Shown piece after piece: positions 21,692 through 33,213 of a stretch of DNA of 64,000 nt. The DNA lies in contig OZ024882.1 in assembly GCA_964017185.1 (NCBI GenBank), positions 36,132,488-36,196,487 of the forward strand, read 5' to 3'. Source of the DNA: Rugalucina vietnamica (Eukaryota > Mollusca > Bivalvia > Lucinida > Lucinidae). Both the position numbers and the translations under genes were made by a program. Under the pieces are notes generated by a model, which saw only the letters and a program-made list of their open reading frames with translations, ran no database searches and was not told the origin of the DNA. Each line of letters begins with the position of its first letter. Position 1 is the first letter of the stretch.

Positions 21692-22165
21692 AATACTCCA
21701 CACAGGTATTTATCATGGCATCGACATGTTTGTTTTCATTCACAATTCTCTCTGAATATAAACCAGTGTGATATAGATTATAATACTTGCAATATAAATA
21801 TGTTTATCAAGGTTGACTTTCTTTCATGCCCTATAATGAACAAACATGACAATGCAGGTCACATGGAGTTTTCATGCTTAAATTCGAAAAACAAAAAACA
21901 AAAAAAAAAAAACATTGCATGTGTTTTGTACAAACATGTACATGTATTATATATGTAAATAGTGCATTGTTCTTTCCTAGTGTGCATAAACAGAAATAAA
22001 TACATGAAATTTCATGACATATTTGTTGGTTTTGAAATTTATGACTTCGAGATCAGTAGGTGAGTCGGGGTGCAAGAAAACCTGTCGCCAGGGATTCAGA
22101 GTATGTTCCTGAAATTGAGCTATACAGGCATGATTGCTGCAGCCGAGGTTTAGCACATTACAGTC
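21692..22165. other. Unannotated AT-rich stretch
   Basis: No gene is seen. It holds an A-rich run near 21890-21913 and several ACATGTAC words. Confidence 0.4.
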
Positions 22166-22167
22166 AT

Positions 22168-22466
22168 GTACTTAGTGAGGGCAGTGGTGTAGTGTTGAAT
22201 CACAAAGTTCTGGGTTCAAACCCCACTGGGACTTGGTTGCTTCCTTGAGCAAGACACATCTGAATCTGAATGGTTTACTGGTGACACGCCAAATTGGCAA
22301 TACTTCACCAGGGGGGGGGGGGGGTGCGCCAGGAGGGAAATTAGTCCATGGCTCTCATGATTTTCACCCTGGTTGATACCCAAAAAACCGTCGCACCATC
22401 CGGACATAGCTGAAAAATTGATGACCAAGAAGGAATGTTAGACCTTAAATCAAACACCAGAATTTT
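22168..22466 (+). mobile_element. Degenerate tRNA-derived SINE
   Basis: A-box-like GTGGTGTAGTGTTGAATCAC and B-box GGGTTCAAACCCC are followed by the family body CTTGAGCAAGACACATCT and a decayed tail (TGAAAAATTGATGACCAAGA). A poly-G run interrupts it at 22311-22324. Confidence 0.65.
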
Positions 22467-22582
22467 TAGGGCTAAAATGGCGTAGTCAGCAGCTGTCAGA
22501 TTTTTAAGAAAGTCTAAGAAACAACACTTTACAAAATGTACAACCCACATTTGAACTGTGCAACCTTTTGGTTTGATTTAGG

Positions 22583-22785
22583 TATGGATGTGACGTCCCA
22601 GTCAACAATATTTCTGTCATGTCCCCAGCTTGGGACACTCCTTTGTGCGTATTAACCAGTACTTTCCAGAGTCAATGTCCCTTGCTCATCGTGCAGTGAT
22701 ATAAGCCAGCCACCAGTGGGGATCCACTCCCTACCTCCCTAACCAGAGTCTGATGCACTAACCACCAGGCCAACATGCTCCTTTG
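22583..22785 (-). mobile_element. tRNA-derived SINE, minus strand
   Basis: The minus strand reads TGGCCTGGTGGTTAGTGCAT (box A), GTGGATCCCCAC (box B), GAGCAAGGGACATTGACTCT and the shared tail ATATTGTTGACTGGGACGT. The head differs from the GGGAG SINEs but the tail is the same, so the two subfamilies share a 3' recognition end. Confidence 0.75.
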
Positions 22786-22827
22786 AATGCATATTTGTAT
22801 GCTAGTTTACGCGCCAGGTCCCACTTT

Positions 22828-24760
22828 TAGCTCACCTGAGCCGTTATGTTCACAAGGTGAGCTTGTAGTATACCCATGCTCCATCGACCGTCGTCGTTGT
22901 AGTCATTGTTGTCCACAATGTTCAGTGAAACATCTTCTTCTCTAAAACCACTGGGCCAATCAAAGCCAAACTTTATATGGAGCATCCTCAGGAAGGGGGA
23001 ACAAAAGTTATTGCCGCCATGGCTATAAGTAGCAAAACCTTTAAAAATCTTCTTTTCCAGAACCAGAAGGCCTATGGTTTTGAAACTTGGCATGAAGCTT
23101 CAGGCAATGGAGCTCTACAAAGTTTGTATAAATCAATCCATGGCCCTCTGATGACCTTGACCTAATTAACTGCAAGGTCAACATAGGTCGCCCATGCATT
23201 TGAATGGGGAAAATTGTTAAAATGTGATTTGAAGGGCAAAACTTGCAGGACATGGGCAAATGGATGGAATATTTATGTTTACAAAAACATTTTGGCCCCA
23301 GGGGGTTGTCTGCCCCTGCACCGGGGCTATATACATGTATATGACTATAATATTCAAACATCATGTCCGGATTGAATTGACATTTCGTAGGTTCTTAACT
23401 CTTTTTTGCTCACCACCAAAAGAAATCAAGAGGGGAGGGGTTCATCACCCGACCCTCACATATTTCTTAACCATTCTTAAGTTTTGCATTCAGTCTTATT
23501 CTTCAATCATGATCTTGTTCAGAAATACTGCATTAATTATTAAATTAAAGGATGACTGCTCTTTTGAATTTTTTAAATTTCTTTTTTTGTGACTACATAG
23601 CTCGAGTTAGTATACCGATTATACATTTTATTTGCATAAACTGAGTGTGTAGTCATAGTCGGAACCGGATCATTAATGTCTGTATCTATTTGCTTATTGA
23701 CCGAAACGCCCGAATCAGTGGAAAGCAGTCCGGTGAATGAAGAAATTTTAACACGGAGCCGTTTCCGTAATAAAACCTTAGCAAATCAAGCCATATTTCT
23801 TGTTAGTATTTCTACCACTTTTATCACACCGCCCAATTATTACATGTGGCTACATGTTATAGCTTTTCTTGTTCTGCCGTCGAATGACATTTTCCTATTT
23901 TTCCCTATTCAAATGCATGGGCGACCTAAGTTGACCTTGCCGTAAGATAGGACAAGGTCATCCCAGGGTCATGATTTATACAAACTTTGTAGAGCTTCAT
24001 TCCCAGATGCTTCATACCATGTTTCGAAATCATAGGCCTTCTGGTTTTGAAGATGAAGATTTTTAAAGGTTTTTGCCATTTATAGCCATGGCGGCCATCT
24101 TGGTCATGTGACCTTGACCATTTATACAAACTTTCATTCACTACTCCTAAAGATGCTCCACATAAAGTTTGGCTTTGATTGCCCGAGCGGTTTCAGAGAA
24201 GAAGATGTTTGAATATTTTGGTCATATACATGTATATAGCACCGGGGCAGGGGCAAACAACTCCCTGGGCTCAAAATATTTTCATAAACATAAATCTTAT
24301 GTCCTTTTGCTCATTCCTAGCAAGTTTTCTGCCATCAAATGACATTTTCCTATTTTTTTTCCCATTCAAATGCATGGGCGACCTAAGTTGACCTTGCTGT
24401 AAAAAAGGTCAAGGTCATCCCAGGGTCATGATTTATATAAACTTTGTAGAGCTCCATTGCTTGATGCTTCATGCCGTTCAAAATCATAGGCCTTCTGGTT
24501 CTGGAGAAGAAGATTTTTAAAGGTTTTTGCTATTTATAGCACAGGCGGCCATATTGGTCATGTGACCTGGACCATTTATATAAACTTTGGTTCCCTCTTC
24601 CTAAGAATGCTCCACATGAAGTTTGGCTTTGATTAGCCAAGCGGTTTCAGAGAAGAAGAGGATTGAAAAGTGTGAACGACGACAACGACAACGACGACGG
24701 ACAATGGAGCATGGGTATACTATAAGCTCACCTTGTGAGCCTAACGGCTCAGAAGAGCTA
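22828..24760 (+). mobile_element. Helentron/pearl-like element (TAGCTCACCTGAG)
   Basis: It starts TAGCTCACCTGAGCCG and ends with the hairpin TGAGCC-TAAC-GGCTCA (24736-24751) and AGAGCTA. The first and last ~60 bp are inverted (TATACCCATGCTCCAT against ATGGAGCATGGGTATA), with GACGAC/GTCGTC simple tracts inside. The core has two to three ~450-bp units with AAGTTGACCTTG, AAGGTCAAGGTCATCCCAGG and GCACCGGGGCAGGGGCAAAC. A non-homologous block (about 23380-23860) interrupts the core. Confidence 0.75.
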
Positions 24761-24855
24761 AAAAAGATAGGTATACCCCTGCAAACTCCAGTTTTGCTAT
24801 ATAAAAGTGCGGTTTGACGGGGTATACGTTTCACAGACATGTTTTCCTGATGGTG
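24761..24855 (+). repeat. Half copy of the CGAGTACCCACA hairpin family
   Basis: It contains GGTATACCCCTGCAAACTCC and ACAGACATGTTTTCCTGATG. These match the right arms of the palindromic elements at 28071 and 52902. The central palindrome is missing. Confidence 0.65.
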
Positions 24856-25219
24856 GCACATATAATCACGTATACAGTTGTGCCATAGCGAATCTGTAGA
24901 TGATCCGGATCAAAAATAATTTTCAAAAGAACTAATATAAAACAAGATTTTTTTTTAAAACAAGCTTGGCCACTTACATGTTTCATTCCATCGCTCATCT
25001 TGTTCACGCCAATGGTTCCCGGCTCATATACAGAAACACGATGGAAAAAGCTTTCTTTTACACACGGTTATCAAGGGCGGTTCGCCGAATTTCCCGAAAA
25101 TGAAAGGTACCATGTAAGTTATCTTTCGATATTGGTTGCTAATATTTTTTCTAACTATTTTCTATCATTTTGACAAAGTTTCCGTCCTAAAATCGAATAT
25201 TTCGACATATTTAATAAAA

Positions 25220-27209
25220 CTAGAGGACCATTGGTCCTGTAGCTCACCTGAGAGATTATCACATTGTAAGCTCATGAGATTTAAATTAATTGAGACTATG
25301 CATGGACACTATTGACCCCCGGGGCATGGCCAAATTTGACCCAGGGGCATGACTGGCACAATTTATAATGGGGACTACCAAACATTGCTACATACAAAAT
25401 ACAGAAGCTCTGGGCCTTTTGGTTTCAGAGAAGAAGATTTTTGTTAGTTTTTCCCATTGAAAGTCTATGGAGACTATCTACCCCTGGGGCGTGGCCAAAT
25501 TTGACCCCAGGGGCATGGCTGGCACAATTTATGTAGAGGACCATTAGCCATTGCCACATACAAAATATCAAAGCTGTGTGCCCTGTGGTTTCAGAGAAGA
25601 TTTTTGAATTTTTTTCCCATAGCAAGTCTATTGAGACTATCAACCTCCGGGGCCTGGCCAAATTTGAACCCAGGGGCATGAATGGCACAATTTATGTAGA
25701 GGACCATTAGCCATTGCTACATACCAAATGTCAAAGCTGTGGGCCTAGTGGTTTCAGAGAAGAAGATTTTTTAATTTTTTTCCCATAGTAAGTCTATGGA
25801 GACTATCAACCCCTGGGGCGCGGCCAAATTTGACCCCAGGGGCATGAATGGCACAATTTATGTAGAGGACCATTAGCCATTGCTACATACCAAATATCAA
25901 AGCTGTGGGCCTAGTGGTTTCAGAGAAGAAGATTTTTTTAGTTTTTCCTATTGTAGGTCTATGGAGACTATCGACCCCCGGGGCGTGGCCAAATTTGACC
26001 CCGGGGACATGATTGGCACAATTTATGTAGAGGACCATTAGCCATTGCCACATACAAAATATCAAAGCTGTGGGCCCTGTGGTTTCAGAGAAGAAGATTT
26101 TTTAATTTTTTTCCCATAGTAAGTCTATGGAGACTATCAACCCCCGGAGCGTGGCCAAATTTGACCCCAGGGGCATGAATGGCACAATTTATGTAGAGGA
26201 CCATTAGCCATTGCTACAGACCAAATATCAAAAATGTTGGCCTAGTGGTTTCAGAGAAGAAGATTTTTTTTAGTTCTTTTCCTATTGTAGGTCTATGGAG
26301 ACTATCGACCCCCGGGGCGTGGCCAAATTTGACCCCAGGGGCATGATTGGCACAATTTATGTAGAAGACCATTAGCCATTGCCACCTACAAAATATCAAA
26401 GCTGTGGGCCCTGTGGTTTCAGAGAAGAAGATTTTTTAATTTTTTTCCCATAGTAAGTCTATGGAGACTATCGACCCCCGGGGCGTGACCAAATTTGACC
26501 CCAGGGGCATGAATGGCACAATTTATGTAGAGGACCATTAGCCATTGCTACATACCAAATATCAAAGCTGTGGGCCTAGTGGTTTCAGAGAAGAAGATTT
26601 TTTTAGTTTTTCCAATAGTAAGTCTATGGAGACTATCGACCCCCGGGGCGTGGCCAAATTTGACCCCAGGGGCATGGCTGGCACAATTTATGTAGAGGAC
26701 CATTAGCCATTGCCACATACCAAATATCAAAGCTGTGGGCCCTGTGGTTTCAGAGAAGAAGATTTTTTAATTTTTTTCCCATAGTAAGTCTATGGAGACT
26801 ATCGACACCCCGGGGCGTGGCCAAATTTGACCCCAGGGGCATGAATGGCACAATTTATGTAGAGGACCATTAGCCATTGCTACATACCAAATATCAAAGC
26901 TGTGGGCCTAGTGGTTTCAGAGAAGAAGATTTTTTTAGTTTTTCCCATTGTAAGTCTATGGGACCTATCTGTTGCCATGGAAACCACAATTTTGATACAA
27001 TCTGCTCCAAAACCTAATACCATCAATCCCCCAACCCAATTATGGTTCACATTAAATTTGATCAAGATCGGCCTACTAGCTTCAGAAATATTCTTCTTTG
27101 AAATTGTGGACGGACGACGGACGACGACGGACGACGGACGACGACGACGGACGACGGATGCCTGCCTATCCTATAAGCTCACCTGTGAGCCTTCGGCTCA
27201 GGTGAGCTA
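25220..27209 (+). mobile_element. Helentron/pearl-like element with 166-bp array
   Basis: It begins CTAGAGGACCATTGGTCCTG then TAGCTCACCTGAG. It ends in GACGACGGACGACGG simple repeats and the hairpin TGAGCC-TTC-GGCTCA (27186-27200) plus GGTGAGCTA. The core (25430-26950) is a tandem array of ~166-bp units (GGTTTCAGAGAAGAAGAT, GCGTGGCCAAATTTGACCCC, GGCACAATTTATGTAGAGGA). Units alternate between two types, GGGCCCTGTGG and GGGCCTAGTGG, giving a ~332-bp dimer. Open frames across it are array artefacts. Confidence 0.85.
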
Positions 27210-28070
27210 AAAACTTTGAAACGGTGCCATTGTAGTTACTCCGAATCACGTTTAACCGCATACTGTCATTTTATGCTCTCAGAGGACTTGAATTGTTTGA
27301 TGATGGGAACTAAAGGTATAGTTTTACATTCTGGGCGTTTATGTTATAAAATAAAGTGTAAACAATAAAATTATCTGCGTTTTTAACAAGCATCATATAA
27401 TATTCAGACCTTATTCAGACCACCCATGGAACACCATGTGTTCAGTGGGGGTGGGGTTGAGCAAACATGGCTATGGGAAAATGCCGCCAAAAAAGGTCCT
27501 CGGAATATTTCATAAGTTTCTCTGTTTGACCAGATGCACATAATTTGAAGGATAAACCCATCGGTTGTGATATAGTCCACGATTCGGATTACCTCTAACT
27601 GATTCGCCATGACTTCAATTATATGCATAGACTTTCACGCTCCAGTGGTCACAGTCACGTGCTTGATCAAAATGAAAACCATTACAGTTGATGAGGAACT
27701 AAATTGGCTTCAAGATAATGCTAAGTTTGTAATACTCAAATCATTCATATGCGCATGCGCAGCAATTTTCACGAACTTGATCCGGAATGGGTAGAATAAT
27801 TGTATGTATTTTGTATTTGTCACGAGAACCGAATAAGTTGCAACTCTCATGCTCCATAATTTATCCATATCTATCCATATTTTACAGATTTTCACACTAG
27901 ATAAATACTTTTAGAATATGAATAAATGATAAAAAGCAAAAACCATAAATTCTAATGATTTTATAATTGTGTTTTAATGATATAGGACGATATTAATATA
28001 CATTTTGCTTATAAACCCCAGGCAAATTGAATTGTTGAACCATTTTCTACTTTATTTTCGACAGATGGGC
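27210..28070. other. Unannotated stretch
   Basis: No gene is seen in this ~860-bp stretch. There is no recognised repeat apart from a GCGCATGCGC palindrome near 27750. Confidence 0.35.
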
Positions 28071-28370
28071 CATTACGAAAACATGCCCATGCAATATACA
28101 GTGATTTTTAAAATTGTAAAAAATGAAAATTTTCACTAGAAATTTTTTGATATTTTTTTATTTTTGTTCAAAACATACATTGTGGGTACTCGTTAGAACC
28201 GCCTCAGCGAGGCGGTTCTAACGAGTACCCACAAGGTTCTAACGAGTACCCACAATGTATGTTTTGGATCAAAAATAAGAAAATTAGGTATACCCCTGCA
28301 AACTCCAGCTTTTTCTATGTAAAAAGTGGGGTTTACAGGGGTATACATTTCACGGACATGTTTTCCTGAT
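28071..28370. mobile_element. Palindromic foldback element (GTTAGAACCGCCTC hairpin)
   Basis: The centre (about 28150-28275) is a near-perfect palindrome: TGTGGGTACTCGTTAGAACC, GCCTC-AGC-GAGGC, then the inverse. GGTTCTAACGAGTACCCACA is repeated a second time on the right side only. The outer ends CATTACGAAAACATGCCCAT and (inverse) ATCAGGAAAACATGTCCGTG are weaker inverted repeats. It is the sister of 52902-53178. Confidence 0.85.
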
Positions 28371-29291
28371 TTAAAAGGGCTGGATATAAGCCCTTTTTTT
28401 GGAGATTTGTTTTCAGTTTGAGCCACACGAAGCAAATCTGATCAAAAATTCAAACTTGAATAAGTATCACTGTAGTATTTTCATTATGCATTGTAAACCA
28501 CCAAAGGTTAAGTCCGCATAAAATGTCAGTCTGACAATATCAAGAATGACAGAGTCTTCCGTATTATTTGAATTGTTCGAAAATCATGAAACCATGGTAC
28601 TTTTCTGAAAGTCCATTCTCGTGGAAATTCAACTTGAAATTTAGCTTCTTGTGAAAGACAGTCTAAAATGCATTTCTACTAATGTAAACAGTGCGAGATT
28701 CTTTTCTTGCAATGCTTCTTATGCTTCGGCTGATTTTGAAAAAAAAAAATGCAAAATTAAATTTCACTTAATGTGCTTGCTGGAATTTGGCAGAATATTT
28801 CCTGTGTAAATGTTCTTGTAGTCACTGACTTCGAGGCTGCTTTCACATGGCAAATAAGACTTTCTGTGTTTTTGTTTAATAATTGCCATTAAAAATGCTC
28901 TTTATATAACACTGTGGTACATGGAAAATTCTTACGTGATTCTTATCAAAGTCACCCACCAGACAAGCATATCCCTTTGTGTGCCAGTCACAGATTTTTC
29001 GAACCCAGTACTAGTACTTCTCAGCTGCCTCAAAATGCCAATCATTTCTATATTAAACTAACAGAAATGTACACCTTATGTTTATTACCATAAAAGGAAG
29101 TGACAAGCTTAGTGTCAACTATCAGAGACAAAAATTCAGTAATTTATTAATTTCAGTAAGTTGTCAAGAGTAATTGAAGTCTGCTGCTTTGACAAAAATT
29201 TCAAAATTTAATTTTGCCGAGAATTTTATCTACAAAACAAAATGCTGATTTACGAAATTCCTCTATAAAACAGAATAGCTGTGTACAATCC
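28371..29291. other. Unannotated AT-rich stretch
   Basis: No gene, repeat family or structure is recognised here. Confidence 0.35.
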
Positions 29292-29955
29292 GGGCCTATA
29301 CTGTTTGCCTATGTCCCACAAAAGGGCACCAGGTTAATATGAGTATAATACATTCAAATGCACCTGAACTAGCTCGAAATTGAATAAAACGTATAAAATA
29401 AAAAAAAATGTATCGAAAGATGTCAGAATGGTTCTATTATTAATTGTCCGTTAAAATGTATTTATATGCGAACAATTGTAACGTTTTGATATTATGCACA
29501 GGAGAAATGCGTACCTAATAAATTGCGACAAACAGACATTGAAATATCTCATCAAGAAAATTATTATTTCAGTCAGGAAATCATAATAATATATTTCTGA
29601 TGTTTAATGTTAATATTAATTTATCATATTTCTGTATTACTTGATGTTAAACAATTACAAAATTATGATTTATTTGTGCAATGATAAAAGTGTATCTTTT
29701 TGATGCTTGAAACAGTTATTGCGATGACAACGGATTTTTTTCTAGACCAATTATTATTAATAATTTCATAAATTATTTATCTACTTAAAACAAATAATGA
29801 GTCTTTAAAATTTACTTTATCATGTTTATGAATGTTATATGCTAAAATAAAGGGGCAAATCAGATGCGCAGCAAGTTTTCTTGGCGCCAGATCAAAGCCT
29901 TAACTCATTTAAACCTGGCGTCCTTTTTATGGGACATAGGTAAATAGTATAGCCC
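29292..29955. mobile_element. MITE with GGGCTATAC... termini
   Basis: The left end GGGCCTATACTGTTTGCCTA, TGTCCCACAAAAGGGCACCA, GGTTAATATGAG is the inverse of the right end (GGGCTATACTATTTACCTAT, TGTCCCATAAAAAGGACGCC, AGGTTTAAATGAG). This gives ~65-bp terminal inverted repeats around an AT-rich 530-bp core. The target duplication is not clear. Confidence 0.8.
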
Positions 29956-30164
29956 TAGATGGGACGCTGAGGAGATGAATGAACCCATTTTTGACGAATG
30001 GATTTTCCCATCATTATCATTTGGGTGGGTCCACTTTCATTTTATGGGGCGTTAGGTGTGATTTTTAATTTTTATCTCATTTTTCGATGAAATTTCTTTA
30101 AGCAAAAAGATAACATTAAATAAGGCGAACATTTATGGTTTAAAGCCCTTGTAACAATAATTCA

Positions 30165-30306
30165 GTCAACGGAGTCAACGCTTCCGTACTGTTGGGAGTA
30201 CAAATACGTGTGTTCCACCCAATGCCACAGCACGGTGTGGGCAGACTTTGAACCCAGGACTTCTCGCTCCGGTACTCTATCACTAAGCCCCGTGCTCCGT
30301 ACTGAG
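30165..30306 (-). mobile_element. tRNA-derived SINE head, minus strand
   Basis: The minus strand reads GGAGCACGGGGCTTAGTGAT, AGAGTACCGG (box A region) and GTCCTGGGTTCAAAGTCTGC (box B), followed by CACACCGTGCTGTGGCATTG. The tail shared by the other SINEs is missing or diverged. Confidence 0.6.
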
Positions 30307-30880
30307 CCCGAAATCTTTGAAACAGGTTTTCCTCGACAAGGATCATTTATATTTTCATCAGGTGCAACTGACGTTTTTTATTGTTTTCGCTAAAACATCG
30401 TTTTAATGTCTCATAAAGGTTGTCGTATGTGTCAGGTTTTCACTAAAATTCCTCTTTTGTGCCATTTTCACATTTTTCATTTTTTGTATAATTACCTAAG
30501 GTTGATGATGGTACATTATGCAGCCGTTTTTAGGGACTAATTACATCATTTTTTTTTCTTTCCTTTAAAAGCGCTTGTGCTTTCTCTTTTTGTGTGGCAT
30601 TATTAATTTGGGCGTGTGGCTTTTAAAATTCTTTCGTAAAAAGTCTTTAAACGTATGTGGCTTACACTACAATCATGAAACAGACATCCGTTGACACAAC
30701 TTTAAGGAAATAAATAGGACACTGACTAGGACCTGAAATATTACATCTAATGTTAAGTTTAACCCATTCCTTTCATGCTTGTCTCCCGTTTTCTTGTACA
30801 CTTCGACTTAATCAAATGACACAGAGGAAGAAACACTAAATACTCGGGTGTAACTATCACTTGAAATATTTGCAGTGGGT
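30307..30880. other. Unannotated stretch
   Basis: No gene or repeat is recognised in this AT-rich segment. Confidence 0.35.
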
Positions 30881-30929
30881 TATATCAATTGAAGACTGCG
30901 TTGAAGAACTATGTCGGCACACAAAATTA

Positions 30930-31515
30930 AGCGTTTCTTCAGTCTTATTCCCTTTGGACTGTTTAACTCACCAGCTACCTTTCAAATCATGATGCATTGA
31001 GTCATGAGCGAGATTAAACTTCATGTCGTGTACTTCGATTTACTTCCTTTACATTTTCACAGTTTCTCTCGGCACTGAAGAGCACCCGGACAGGCGTAAA
31101 GTCGTTTTCAAGTGCTTGCAAATAATGTTCATAAACTGAAAGGGTAAGAGTAAGCAAGTGCAGGTGCAAGGTAGTTATGGAGAGACAAATAACAAAGTGG
31201 TTGCAAACAAACGCTGAATGATAAAGTAAGTCCATTTCAACAACAAGAATTCTGATATGAAAAGGTTACAGTAAGCAATGGTCAGAAAAATGTCTTAAGG
31301 ATTTCGATCAAGACCAAAGTACATAATCTGAAACTTTAACGTTCGATTGAGCGTGATGTCTTCAATAGCCAAGTCCATATTCTTGGGCATATCATTTCGG
31401 AACGTAGCATACAGACAGACCCGAAAAAAATATGGTAATAAAATCCTGGACATTATCAACCGACGTAAAAGACGTTATGTTCGTCTAGCCGATTGTTGTA
31501 TTTATGTAGTGGACT
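30930..31515 (+). pseudogene. Ty3/gypsy reverse-transcriptase relic
   Basis: Translated pieces in shifting frames read IPFGLFNSPATFQIMM (30945-30993), VVYFD in place of the YLDD box, and HILGHIISE with QTDPKKI (31375-31430). The last piece is KSWTLSTDVKDV (31442-31480). This is the order of motifs in Ty3/gypsy pol from RT motif B to the RNase H connection. Several stops and frameshifts make it non-functional. No LTRs are seen beside it. Confidence 0.8.
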
Positions 31516-31544
31516 GTACGCTTCATTTTTGAATTACTTTACGT

Positions 31545-32638
31545 TATTCATGCTGGTTAGTTAACTACATAATCGAGGAAAACATTTTATATTGGTTCAT
31601 ATTTCAGTTTAGGATTTTTTAATATCCTGCACAACTGGATTCTGTTTATAAGCCAATGTAATGAACCCTTTTAATTTACGCCATGCATACGTTGCGTTTT
31701 TCGGCAGTGTGACATTTCCGCTAGATTAATTCACGAAATAATTTACCGAAAAGCGCATATTCGTCAAAATTCTTCTTAATGCATTTTATGCTATGGGTAG
31801 ATTTATGAACTTTATATAGTAATCATTCTGAAATGAATTTCTAAAGGTTATTGGGTGATAGTTAGCCATCAAAGTTTTACGTTTACGCGTGTTTTTGCGC
31901 GGTGTGACATCGTCGCTAGAAAGTATTGTCAATGAAATCAAGCATTGAACCATAGTTTATTAGCATGTAGCTGCGGATCAGATGATTTTGAATGAAAAAT
32001 AAAATACAAAATCCAAATCTTACGTTTTAGCCATATACGCTGAAAAACGCCTGACTCTAGTATCAGAGTGCCTGACAATAAAGGCTTATTTTGACATATA
32101 GTACGTATAATTATTCGTTAATAAGTATAAAAGTTTGTAGTAAAATGGATTAATATCAAATTTTAATAACCTTTTTCATAGAAAATTAAATAGCATTAAA
32201 TTGTTACATCCTACGTGACGTTTTGGTAACGTTTGTTTTTGTGTGTCTTCAATTAAACAGAAACTGAAATGATTAATCAGATTTTTGTTTTCAACATTCG
32301 ATTATGTAATTCTTGATGCTCATGATGATATAAATTTAAGAAAAATAACCGCAATGTGTCAAATTGACAGTGTATACCAACATCGAGCGCAACGTCATAA
32401 TCGTGTGAAGTTTCCCAGTGTATAATAACAGATTTAGTGAGATTACGTATCCATGGCACGCCTGTCCGCTTAAAAGCCTTCTGTCCGGTGGCAGTGAAAA
32501 CACTAAGTCAAAAAGCAATAAGTCTAAACTAAATGCATATTCCATAGCCGGAGACATAAAGAGACATAAAGAAAATAGACATAATATACCGTTGCTGACC
32601 ACTCGGAGGAACAAAAATTCTGATGATCCTGCAAGAAA
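31545..32638. other. AT-rich stretch with degenerate ~195-bp repeats
   Basis: The block TACGTTGCGTTTTTCGGCAG, TGTGACATTTCCGCTAGA at about 31688 is echoed at about 31884 (ACGCGTGTTTTTGCGCGGTG, TGACATCGTCGCTAGA). This suggests an old tandem or dispersed repeat. No gene is seen. Confidence 0.4.
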
Positions 32639-32639
32639 T

Positions 32640-32858
32640 GAGCCGCCTCATGGGAAAACCAACAATCTGCATAGGCGAAAACAAAGGCGCAGATCGCGAA
32701 GCTGATCAGCGCCTTTGTTTTCGCTACTCGGATACTACAGTTCCTCTTCTACTTAAATCCGAAATTTCAAGCTTCTAGCTCTTTTCTGTGCTTGTACAGG
32801 TCGGTTTGTGTCGGACCTGTTCGGAAACCACATTGTTGGTTTTCCCACGAGGCGGCTC
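32640..32858. mobile_element. GAGCC...GGCTC MITE, best-preserved copy
   Basis: The termini GAGCCGCCTCATGGGAAAAC and its near-exact inverse form ~27-bp TIRs. The 4-bp duplication AAAT lies at 32636-32639 and 32859-32862. An internal hairpin (GCGAAAACAAAGGCGCAGAT against ATCAGCGCCTTTGTTTTCGC) gives a nested stem next to the left TIR. It is 219 bp. Confidence 0.9.
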
Positions 32859-33213
32859 AAATATTGAATCGATAGATTATTCGATTACAAATAGCCCAGG
32901 CAACCGCATTTGGGTGAAATTCATTAGCGATAAAGGAGCGGAGTTCCATCTTATATTTATATTGCGCTTTGCAGACATCCCCACCTCGTCGTCGACACTC
33001 CTCGAGATTTGAGGATCTCATGAGCAGAGTGACAAAAATCAGTTTCGACCTTTTAAGCCCGTGCTAGTAATCTCTTTCCAGTCTAGAGACTAAGTATTTT
33101 TCAGAGCTCAGATTTAAGCCTGTTAATCTCAATAGCAAAGATATTGTCAAAATAGTTTCTCATTATCACAGAGGCTTTCTGGTTCAGCCACTGTTCTTGT
33201 TACTACTCTGTTA

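Noticed and set aside
25425-27065. Series of ~60-codon minus-strand frames with near-identical sequence
   Set aside because: They recur with the 332-bp array period and are array shadows.
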